This document shows positions 1 to 5,103 of a stretch of DNA of 5,103 nucleotides, piece after piece. The DNA lies in the NCBI GenBank assembly GCA_022759345.1, contig JAEMPK010000008.1:1-5103 (forward strand), given 5' to 3'. This DNA comes from Pyrobaculum sp. (lineage in GTDB: Archaea > Thermoproteota > Thermoprotei > Thermoproteales > Thermoproteaceae). The notes below the pieces were generated by a model, which saw only the letters and a program-made list of their open reading frames with translations, had not been told where the DNA came from and ran no database searches. A program made the translations under genes and the position numbers. Position 1 is the first letter of the stretch, and each line of letters starts with the position of its first letter.

Positions 1-1
1 A

Positions 2-151
2 CAACCCGCCCCCACTACTTCCACGACGACGCAGACAACCACAACACCGAGCACCACGACCACAGCCGTTACCACTTCGCCGACTCCCACAGCTACCGCC
101 ACTTCGCCGAGTCCTACGACCACTATGCCTTCAACGTCTACCGCGGCGCCA
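2..151 (+). other. Thr/Ser/Pro-rich linker of the binding protein
   Basis: Fifty codons encode 24 Thr, 7 Ser and 9 Pro, with almost no charged or bulky residues. Stretches like this act as flexible, often glycosylated stalks between the membrane anchor and the folded domain of archaeal solute-binding proteins. Here the stalk precedes the folded part, so the anchor (signal peptide or N-terminal membrane segment) must lie upstream of the window. The protein ends right after its folded domain, which rules out a C-terminal stalk and anchor of the kind known in some Sulfolobus peptide-type binding proteins. Confidence 0.85.
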
Positions 152-2143
152 GAGAAGGTGTTTCATAAGTATGTAATATACATCATCAACAACGACGCCA
201 CTGCCCGCATCCAGATGTACAAGACCGGCACCGTCGACGTGGCGGATATACCTCTAGATAGGCTTAACGAGGTGGTGGGCACGAAGATGGGCAACTACAT
301 GATTGAGCTTAAGGAGGATCCCAACCTCCTCACTCTCACTATTGAATACATAGTCCTCAACGCCCATAAGGCGCCTTTCAACAACAGCCTCGTGAGGCAG
401 GCACTGGCGTGGGCTGTGCCGTACGACGCCATACTGGGCAGAGTCTACGCCGATAGGTTTGCCAGGCTCTACAGCGTCATCCCCAAGGGCCTTCCAGGCT
501 ACACCGAAACCGGAATAATTAAGTACAGCTACAACCTCACCAAGGCGCGGGAGCTGATAAAGGAGAGCGGCATAGACCCCACCAAGTACACCATAGTGAT
601 CGACTTCAACCTCGGCAACGACCAGCGGGCCCAGACCGCCGCCCTCCTCGCCAACACCTGGGGCCAGTTGGGCTTTAAAGTTACCACAGAGCCGCTCAAT
701 TGGCCTACTCTGCTGAGTAAGACCGAGAAAGGCGACTTCGACGTCTACATCATCGGCTGGCTCCCCGACTACCTAGATCCCGACGACTACGCCAGCCCGC
801 TCTTCTACGGCGGCACGCAGTTCAAAACTCTAAACGTGGTAGAGGCCTCTGCGGCGCAGATATCTAGTCTCCTCTCCTCGGCTAGGGTCTTCGACGTGGG
901 CGACGCCGTGGTAGTGGTCGGCCCTAAGGGCTCCGGCGCCAACGTTGACGTGCCCTCCGGCAAGAAGATATACGTGGTGCAGTACGAGGTAGACACGGAG
1001 AAGACCAAGCCTGTGGAGCAGAGCACTGGCTTCGTTGACATCAACCCGGCGTTCTACAGAAACTACGACGTAGACGCGTTGATAGTGGCGGCGAGGACGC
1101 ACTTCGACCCTGCGCTGAGGGAGGCTTTGTATAAAGCCATATCTATAGCCAGCAACAACGACCCCGCCATCATTTGGCTAGGCCAGGCGAAGTTCTTCAT
1201 GCATAACTGGAATTGGGTCGAGGGACGTTATTACACTCCTCTAGAGCTTTATCGCTATGATTTGGTGTGGGAGACGCCGGATGCGCCGGTTGTAAGCATA
1301 GGCGTGAAGGACTATAAGAACGGACCTGACACCTACGTCATTGGAACAATAGGCTGGCCGCAGAGTTTCGACCCAGCCGCAAGTTACGAATCGTTTGGAT
1401 GGGATATCTTTACGCAGACGGGCACGACGCTGGTGACCTTCTGGCGTGAGAACACTGAGTACGTGGTGCCTGCAGGCGCCGTGGCTTGGGCTCACGACCA
1501 GAATGGCACCACTTGGTACTTCGTCATTAGGGGCGGCATGAAGGCGTATGACCCGTGGAATAACAAGGTCTACGATATAAACGCGGTGGACGTCCTCTTC
1601 TCCATATGGAGAATCGCCAGGCTGTCTCTAGACCCCAGCTGGATGATCACCACGTATGTAGACGTAAACGCCAGCTCTGTGTTGTCCGAGGACGAGTTTA
1701 AGCAGGTCCTCGCCAAGGGCCTTGTGACTGAGTACGCCGGGAAGTCGTACGACGTGAAGAGCTGGGACGAGTTGATGAAGGTGTTTAACTACTCGGGACC
1801 CACGGCCGGCGTGGTCAAGCTGAAGCTGACTCAGCCCTACCCCGCCATCTTGTCCATCTTGGCGGCGCCCTTCACTATGACTATTTCGATGCAGTACGCG
1901 CTAGGCGACAAGTATCAACAAGCCCTAGCGGACTCCAACAACGGGAAGAACCCAGCGGCGTGGGCTAAGTACGTGATTTCAGGCGAAGACGACGCCACGC
2001 ATAAACTACTCCACGAGAAGCCCATATCCACAGGCCCATACTACGTCGCCGACTACCAGCAGGACTCCTACATAGTGTTGCGCTACAACCCATACTACTG
2101 GAACGCCACCCTGTGGCAACAGCTGTACGGATTTAAACCCTAG
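2..2143 (+). CDS. ABC transporter substrate-binding protein, family 5 (DppA/OppA-like), circularly permuted; 5' partial
   Basis: This is the extracellular receptor of the importer encoded downstream. The frame is open from position 2 to the TAG at 2141-2143 (713 codons seen), so the true start lies upstream. The Met at 125 sits inside the Thr-rich linker and is not a credible start. Residues below count from that Met. Residues 10-384 match the family's usual second half: DATARI (25-30), a GTVDVADIP motif (35-43), RQALAWAV (91-98), GW..DYLDPDDY (211-222), and the late helix with DPALREALYKA (328-338). Residues 386-672 match the usual first half: GTIGWPQSFDPAASY (407-421), WYFVIRGGMK (464-473), the DINAVDVLFS box (484-493), TGPYY (636-640) and NPYYW (655-659). 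The halves are therefore in swapped order. Six N-X-S/T sequons (N86, N137, N460, N515, N555, N660) fit an exported archaeal glycoprotein. No C-terminal anchor is present. The family call is secure; peptide versus oligosaccharide substrate is open. Confidence 0.93.
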   Translation, partial: QPAPTTSTTTQTTTTPSTTTTAVTTSPTPTATATSPSPTTTMPSTSTAAPEKVFHKYVIYIINNDATARIQMYKTGTVDVADIPLDRLNEVVGTKMGNYMIELKEDPNLLTLTIEYIVLNAHKAPFNNSLVRQALAWAVPYDAILGRVYADRFARLYSVIPKGLPGYTETGIIKYSYNLTKARELIKESGIDPTKYTIVIDFNLGNDQRAQTAALLANTWGQLGFKVTTEPLNWPTLLSKTEKGDFDVYIIGWLPDYLDPDDYASPLFYGGTQFKTLNVVEASAAQISSLLSSARVFDVGDAVVVVGPKGSGANVDVPSGKKIYVVQYEVDTEKTKPVEQSTGFVDINPAFYRNYDVDALIVAARTHFDPALREALYKAISIASNNDPAIIWLGQAKFFMHNWNWVEGRYYTPLELYRYDLVWETPDAPVVSIGVKDYKNGPDTYVIGTIGWPQSFDPAASYESFGWDIFTQTGTTLVTFWRENTEYVVPAGAVAWAHDQNGTTWYFVIRGGMKAYDPWNNKVYDINAVDVLFSIWRIARLSLDPSWMITTYVDVNASSVLSEDEFKQVLAKGLVTEYAGKSYDVKSWDELMKVFNYSGPTAGVVKLKLTQPYPAILSILAAPFTMTISMQYALGDKYQQALADSNNGKNPAAWAKYVISGEDDATHKLLHEKPISTGPYYVADYQQDSYIVLRYNPYYWNATLWQQLYGFKP
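71..124 (+). repeat. Imperfect in-frame 27-bp tandem repeat in the linker
   Basis: Units 71-97 and 98-124 agree at 20 of 27 positions and share an identical 12-bp core (72-83 and 99-110, CCACTTCGCCGA). The unit length is nine codons, giving TSPTPTATA-like and TSPSPTTTM-like peptides. This fits linker growth by in-frame duplication. The low-complexity composition could produce some of the similarity by itself, but the identical core includes third codon positions. Confidence 0.6.
152..1276 (+). other. SBP family 5 second-half module (normally C-terminal), placed first
   Basis: Residues 10-384 (counting from Met at 125) correspond to the part of E. coli DppA that follows its domain I to III crossover. 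They begin with EKVFHKYVIYII, the equivalent of the usual DKVIYRII strand directly after the YWG.KP segment. They then run through the small-residue and aspartate box, the PFNNSLVRQALAWAV helix, the GY...YSYNLTKARELIKESGI segment and the WPTLLSK..KGDFDVY.IGW segment. The module ends at the final strand near ELYRYDLVWE. Comparison is from remembered family motifs, not from an alignment run. Confidence 0.85.
818..1054 (+). other. ~79-residue insertion in the second-half module
   Basis: In the family, the DP..Y...LF segment is normally followed within a short distance by Y.NPEVD.LI..AR. Here SPLFYGG (224-230) and FYRNYDVDALIVAAR (310-324) are separated by about 79 residues (232-310). The insert holds a helix-like part (VEASAAQISSLLSSAR) and a Val/Gly-rich part with alternating hydrophobics (DAVVVVGPKG, KKIYVVQYEV), suggesting a small beta structure on the surface of the lobe. 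I do not recognise it as a named domain. It may be common in Thermoproteales homologues. Confidence 0.6.
1277..2140 (+). other. SBP family 5 first-half module (normally N-terminal), placed last
   Basis: Residues 385-672 correspond to the mature N-terminal part of DppA/OppA-type proteins. A short PDAPVVSIGVKDYKNGPDTY seam leads into VIGTIGWPQSFDPAAS, the usual first strand and LDPA motif. The module then carries the TLVTF strand, the AVAWAHDQNGTTWYFVIRGG hairpin (usual LAESWEVSDGLTYTFHLRKG), the DINAVDVLFSIWR helix, and KLKLTQPYPAILSILAAPF (usual V.I.L.KPYP.FL..LA). It finishes at STGPYYVADYQQDSYIVLRYNPYYW plus 13 residues. In ordinary members the second half would continue directly from here. 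Confidence 0.85.
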
Positions 2144-2156
2144 ACTTTTTTCTTCC
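2144..2156 (+). promoter_or_regulatory. 13-bp pyrimidine-rich spacer between SBP and dppB; possible weak terminator or attenuation site
   Basis: The gap contains a run of six T (2146-2151) within an almost purely pyrimidine stretch, and no purine-rich ribosome-binding site. Short T-runs act as intrinsic termination signals in archaea, so partial termination here could lower permease expression relative to the binding protein. A TTTAAA stretch at 2132-2137 resembles a TATA box, but its centre is only about 22 bp before the dppB ATG, a little close for a leaderless start. Both roles are inference. Confidence 0.3.
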
Positions 2157-3155
2157 ATGTCCTCCTTTAGGAAGTTTCTCCTCAGACGTTTTCTCACCTT
2201 TATACCCACTATATTTGGTGTGGTCTTTATTACGTATTTAATAGCCTATGCCATACCGGCAGACCCCGTGAGAGCTTGGGCTGGGGGCGAGAAGGCGAAG
2301 CCGGAGGTCATCGAAAAAGTAAAACAGTACTACTACTTCGACAGGCCTTGGTACGAGCAGTTCTACTACTTCCTTGTTAGGCTTTTTGAGGGGACTCTCA
2401 TAAGTCCGAGGACTGGCAACAACGTCTTCGCAGATGTGGCGGCGCGGTTCTCTGTCACGTTTCAATTGACGCTGTTTTCTATATTTTTCTCGGTGGCCAT
2501 AGGACTTCCGCTGGGGTTGATCGCCGCCTATAAGAGAGATACGAAAATAGACACTGCTGTCAGAATCTTCGCCTTGATTGGGGTCTCCATGCCCGCCTTC
2601 CTGCTGGCGTATCTCTTCATACTTCTCTTCTTTGTCCAGTTTAGAGCCATAACACTAGCCGGGGTGCCCACTTCTAAAGTCACGATAACCGGCGTCCCGC
2701 TGATAGACGCCTTGATCACCGGCGACTTTGAAAACTTGGCGCAAATAGTGGCGAGGTACTGGTTGCCTGGATTCGTGCTGGGGTTCGCAGGCGCCGGAAT
2801 CATAGCGAGGTTTGTCAGAAACTCCACGGTGGAGGCGTTGGGGGCCGATTTCGTGGAGTATCTACACGCGAAGGGCCTGCCAGTGGGGTGGGTGAGGAGG
2901 CACGTGTTTAAGAACTCCCTCGTCCCAATAGTGACAATTATAGGCCTAGAGTTCGGCGCATCGTTGAGCGGCGCCCCCATCACTGAGACCATTTTCGGCC
3001 TGCCCGGCCTGGGGTATTACGCCGTGCAGTCTATATATTACCTCGACTTCCCGGCGATTATAGCCACCACATTTGTCTTCGCCATAATATATGTGGTGAC
3101 AAATTTTGTGGTAGATGTGCTGTACGCCTTCATAGACCCCAGGGTGAGGTATTAA
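2157..3155 (+). CDS. dppB: ABC transporter permease, DppB/OppB type
   Basis: First inner-membrane subunit of the importer (332 aa, normal for DppB at about 310-340). The start MSSFRKFLLRRFL is the typical basic DppB N-terminus, followed by TM1 (about 13-33) with IPTIFGVVFITYLIAYAIP and the usual ADPVRA motif. A periplasm-side-like loop (about 34-98) contains the VIEKVKQYYYFDRPWYEQFYYFL segment, which matches the family's l.ld.p...qy..wl region. Further hydrophobic segments lie near 99-124, 135-162, 202-220, 256-275 and 300-325. The cytoplasmic EAA loop, which contacts the ATPase, is DFVEYLHAKGLPVGWVRRHV followed by FKNSLVPI (231-258), with the conserved Gly at 240. ETIFGLPGLG (277-286) and the C-terminal YAFIDPRVRY are also diagnostic. 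It starts 13 bp after the SBP without a visible ribosome-binding site. Confidence 0.96.
   Translation: MSSFRKFLLRRFLTFIPTIFGVVFITYLIAYAIPADPVRAWAGGEKAKPEVIEKVKQYYYFDRPWYEQFYYFLVRLFEGTLISPRTGNNVFADVAARFSVTFQLTLFSIFFSVAIGLPLGLIAAYKRDTKIDTAVRIFALIGVSMPAFLLAYLFILLFFVQFRAITLAGVPTSKVTITGVPLIDALITGDFENLAQIVARYWLPGFVLGFAGAGIIARFVRNSTVEALGADFVEYLHAKGLPVGWVRRHVFKNSLVPIVTIIGLEFGASLSGAPITETIFGLPGLGYYAVQSIYYLDFPAIIATTFVFAIIYVVTNFVVDVLYAFIDPRVRY
3146..3150 (+). promoter_or_regulatory. Shine-Dalgarno site for dppC (GAGGT)
   Basis: GAGGT, within GGTGAGGT at 3143-3150, complements the CACCUC anti-Shine-Dalgarno end of archaeal 16S rRNA. It lies 6 nt before the ATG at 3157, the optimal spacing. It is embedded in the last codons of dppB and supports the chosen dppC start. 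Confidence 0.75.
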
Positions 3156-3156
3156 C

Positions 3157-4218
3157 ATGATTTTGGACAAGGCCGCTGACGGTCTCCTTTGGCTTTTGGT
3201 GAAGTTAATCACGTTGATAAGACGGGATTGGTACGCCAAGAACAAGGCACGGGTGGAGGAGTGGCGCCTCACTCTTTATGCCCTCAACAGGTCTCCCACG
3301 GGCGTCATCGGCCTCTTTCTTTCGTTGGGTTTCGTGGTTGTAGGCGTCGTGGGACCCCTCGTGGCTCCGTATAGTTACAACCAATTCCTCTATTTGGAAC
3401 GTCCTGAGCTCTACTTGACGCCGCCGGGGGAGTACGGCATGCCCCTCGGCACGGATATATACGGGAGAGACGTCCTCAGCCTCATGTTATACGGCGCCCG
3501 GGTGTCGCTTGTAATATCCGTGATAACCATCGCCTTGGGGGTCCCCCTCGGCATTTTACTTGGCCTACTTGCTGGCTACTACGGCGGAAAGATAGACGAA
3601 GCAATTATGAGAATTACAGATATCTTCTTGGCGTTTCCCGCCTTAGTGCTGGCGTTGGCACTGGCGGCAACCTTGCCGCAGCGCATCCGGGAGTTTCTCA
3701 TAGATCAACCCATGTTCGCCTCCTTCATGGCGGCCATCTTCGGCGTGAGCGCGGAAGACGCCATACATCTCGCGCCGCTGATCTCGATCTTCACCGCCTT
3801 AATTATAGTGTGGTGGCCCTCATACGCCCGGGTAGTCCGCGGCATGGTGCTGGTGGAGAAGGAGAAGACCTACGTGGAGGCGGCCAGGGCGCTGGGGTTC
3901 TCCACCTGGCGCATAATGACGCGGCACATACTGCCCAATATAATGTCGCCGATCATCGTCTTGGCGACCTTCGACTTCGCCACGGTGAACCTCCTCGCGG
4001 CGGGCCTCAGCTTCTTGGGCCTCGGCGCCCAGCCCCCCATCGTCGACTGGGGCTCTTTAATAAACATGGGCGGGAGCCGCTTCCCCACGGCGTGGTGGCT
4101 GGTGTTATTTCCAGGCGTCGCCATATTCCTAACGGCGCTTGGGTGGAATCTGCTGGGGGACGCCTTGAGGGACGTCTTCGACCCCAAGTTCAGGAGGAGG
4201 ATAGAGTTCAGGGTATGA
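3157..4218 (+). CDS. dppC: ABC transporter permease, DppC/OppC type
   Basis: Second membrane subunit (353 aa, longer than the usual 280-320). An N-terminal extension of about 45 residues, partly amphipathic (LLWLLVKLITLIRRDW), precedes the family's leader-like segment LNRSPTGVIGL and TM1 (about 49-72). LGTDIYGRDVLSLMLYGARVS (97-117) is the signature DppC motif. TM segments lie near 114-142, 150-172, 207-220, 265-288 and 312-335. The EAA loop that docks on the ATPase is YVEAARALGFSTWRIMTRHI followed by LPNIMSPI (239-266), with the conserved Gly at 247. LSFLGLGAQPPIVDWGSLI (284-302) and the terminal GDALRDVFDPKFRR are also characteristic. The loop at 173-206 between TM3 and TM4 is unusually long. 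The start lies 1 bp after the dppB stop with a good ribosome-binding site; the stop overlaps the dppD start. Confidence 0.96.
   Translation: MILDKAADGLLWLLVKLITLIRRDWYAKNKARVEEWRLTLYALNRSPTGVIGLFLSLGFVVVGVVGPLVAPYSYNQFLYLERPELYLTPPGEYGMPLGTDIYGRDVLSLMLYGARVSLVISVITIALGVPLGILLGLLAGYYGGKIDEAIMRITDIFLAFPALVLALALAATLPQRIREFLIDQPMFASFMAAIFGVSAEDAIHLAPLISIFTALIIVWWPSYARVVRGMVLVEKEKTYVEAARALGFSTWRIMTRHILPNIMSPIIVLATFDFATVNLLAAGLSFLGLGAQPPIVDWGSLINMGGSRFPTAWWLVLFPGVAIFLTALGWNLLGDALRDVFDPKFRRRIEFRV
4193..4218 (+). promoter_or_regulatory. Translation-coupling region of dppC and dppD (ATGA overlap with upstream GGAGGAGG)
   Basis: The dppC TGA (4216-4218) overlaps the dppD ATG (4215-4217) as ATGA, a classic arrangement for reinitiation by the same ribosome. 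A purine-rich GGAGGAGG (4193-4200) lies 14 nt before the ATG, farther than ideal for a Shine-Dalgarno site, so coupling is the more likely way this gene is translated. The purine run also encodes Arg-Arg-Arg of DppC, so it may be coincidental. Confidence 0.5.
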
Positions 4219-5103
4219 AGATCCTAGAGGTCCGCAACTTGACGGTCTATTTCTACACCTACGCAGGCGTTGTGAAGGCGGTGGAGAACGTCTCCTTCGA
4301 CCTCTACCGGGGCGAGGTGTTGGCGATAGTGGGCGAGACGGGTAGCGGCAAGAGCGTCACGACCCGCGCCATCACGAGGCTGATTCAGCCGCCGGGCAAG
4401 ATAATCTCCGGCTCAGTCATCTACCGACGCGACGGCGAGGAGGTAGACCTGTTGAAGTTGCCGGAGGAAGAGCTCCGTAGAATCCGGGGTTCAGAAATTG
4501 CGTATGTGTTTCAAGACCCATCCTCGGCCCTCGACCCGCTGTACACAGTGGGGTATCAAATAGGCGAGACCATGGCGGCGCATAGAGGCGGTAAGATAAA
4601 ACAGTACCTCTCAGAGGCCGTGAACTTGCTCCGCATGGTCTTGATCCCAGACCCGGAGAGCAGGTCGAGGGCTTTCCCGCATCAGCTCTCCGGCGGGATG
4701 AAGCAGAGGTCTGTCATAGCCATGGCGATTAGCAACAAGCCGCGTATATTGATCGCAGACGAGCCCACCACAGCCGTCGACGTGACGGTGCAGGCCCAGA
4801 TACTGCACCTATTTAAACAGCTAAAGGAGCAGTTAGGCATGTCTATAATCTTCATTACGCACAACATGGGTCTGGTGGCCGAGTTTGCCGACAGAGTCGC
4901 CGTCATGTACGGCGGGAAGATCGTAGAGGAGGCCCCGGTGGAGGAGCTTTTCCAAAACCCTAAGCACCCCTACACACAGGGGCTTCTAAACGCAGTGATA
5001 AACCCGCTTAATCCCCAGGAAAGACTCAAGCCGATACCCGGCACCATACCGAACTTAATCAACCCGCCTGCCGGCTGCCGCTTCCACCCCCGCTGTCCGT
5101 ACG
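4215..5103 (+). CDS. dppD: ABC transporter ATP-binding protein, DppD/OppD type; 3' partial
   Basis: Cytoplasmic ATPase that powers the importer. The frame is open from the ATG at 4215 to the window end (296 residues plus one base), so the C-terminus is missing; full-length members are about 320-340 aa. Starting at MKILEVRNLTVYF, it shows Walker A GETGSGKS (40-47), the Q-loop in VFQDPSSALDP (Q100), the signature LSGGMKQR (158-165), Walker B ILIADEP (178-184) with catalytic E183, the D-loop TAVD (186-189) and the H-loop ITHN (H216). The C-terminal oligopeptide-type extension follows: NPKHPYTQGLLNAV (248-261), IPGTIPNLINPP (274-285) and GCRFHPRCPY (287-296). The last motif begins the Cys-rich region reported to hold an Fe-S cluster in mycobacterial OppD. 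All catalytic residues are present, so it should be active. It would pair with a DppF-type ATPase, expected downstream. Confidence 0.96.
   Translation, partial: MKILEVRNLTVYFYTYAGVVKAVENVSFDLYRGEVLAIVGETGSGKSVTTRAITRLIQPPGKIISGSVIYRRDGEEVDLLKLPEEELRRIRGSEIAYVFQDPSSALDPLYTVGYQIGETMAAHRGGKIKQYLSEAVNLLRMVLIPDPESRSRAFPHQLSGGMKQRSVIAMAISNKPRILIADEPTTAVDVTVQAQILHLFKQLKEQLGMSIIFITHNMGLVAEFADRVAVMYGGKIVEEAPVEELFQNPKHPYTQGLLNAVINPLNPQERLKPIPGTIPNLINPPAGCRFHPRCPY

Noticed and set aside
125..127. ATG at 125 as the start of the binding-protein gene
   Set aside because: The same frame is open back to position 2 and encodes the same Thr/Ser/Pro-rich linker on both sides of this Met. A start here would leave a secreted protein with no signal peptide.
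1260..1340. Two separate truncated SBP genes, or a frameshift, explaining the swapped halves
   Set aside because: The frame runs through the seam with no stop or frame change, there is no ribosome-binding site or promoter-like sequence there, and both halves keep intact family motifs.
2528..2992. Minus-strand 154-codon open frame opposite dppB, and other minus-strand frames at 805-1102, 1241-1495, 3870-4187 and 4611-4906
   Set aside because: They lie wholly opposite well-supported genes, have no recognisable motifs and are expected by-products of GC-biased third codon positions.
3189..3374. Plus-strand 61-codon frame starting inside dppC
   Set aside because: It overlaps the strongly supported dppC frame and encodes a protein with no recognisable feature.
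4811..4817. ATTTAAA as a TATA box
   Set aside because: It encodes Leu-Phe-Lys of DppD after the Walker B region, with no downstream gene start in the window.
1..5103. tRNA or rRNA genes, CRISPR arrays, insertion sequences, inverted repeats or attachment sites
   Set aside because: Nearly every base is accounted for by four co-directional genes and no such structure was seen by eye.

Overview
The window comes from a hyperthermophilic crenarchaeon, most likely a Thermoproteales member such as Pyrobaculum or Thermoproteus. This is inferred from the moderately high GC content, heavy use of ATA (Ile) and AGG (Arg) codons, very tight gene packing, a Thr/Ser/Pro-rich linker on the secreted binding protein, and an archaeal-style GAGGT ribosome-binding site. 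No species can be named from the sequence alone.

Layout: all four genes are on the + strand and form one ABC importer operon of the dipeptide/oligopeptide (Dpp/Opp) family. Positions 2-2143 hold an extracellular solute-binding protein (SBP, family 5) whose 5' end lies before the window. Positions 2157-3155 hold a DppB-type permease and 3157-4218 a DppC-type permease. Positions 4215-5103 hold a DppD-type ATPase, cut off by the window end. Gaps are 13 bp, 1 bp and a 4-bp ATGA overlap, so coding covers almost the whole window. A DppF-type second ATPase would be expected next.

How they work together: the SBP is held outside the membrane by an N-terminal anchor (not seen) through the T/S/P-rich linker and captures the ligand. 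DppB and DppC form the membrane channel, and DppD (with a presumed DppF) drives import with ATP. The substrate cannot be read from sequence: in hyperthermophiles this family takes up oligosaccharides as well as peptides.

The main observation is that the SBP appears to be circularly permuted. Directly after the linker comes the half that is normally C-terminal (from just after the NPxYW motif to the end of the fold). It is followed in the same unbroken frame by the half that is normally N-terminal, and the protein stops just after its NPYYW motif. Joining the protein's end back to its beginning would recreate the usual family sequence. Smaller points of interest are a ~79-residue insertion in the C-type half, an in-frame 27-bp repeat in the linker, contrasting translation signals along the operon, and a long TM3-TM4 loop in DppC.
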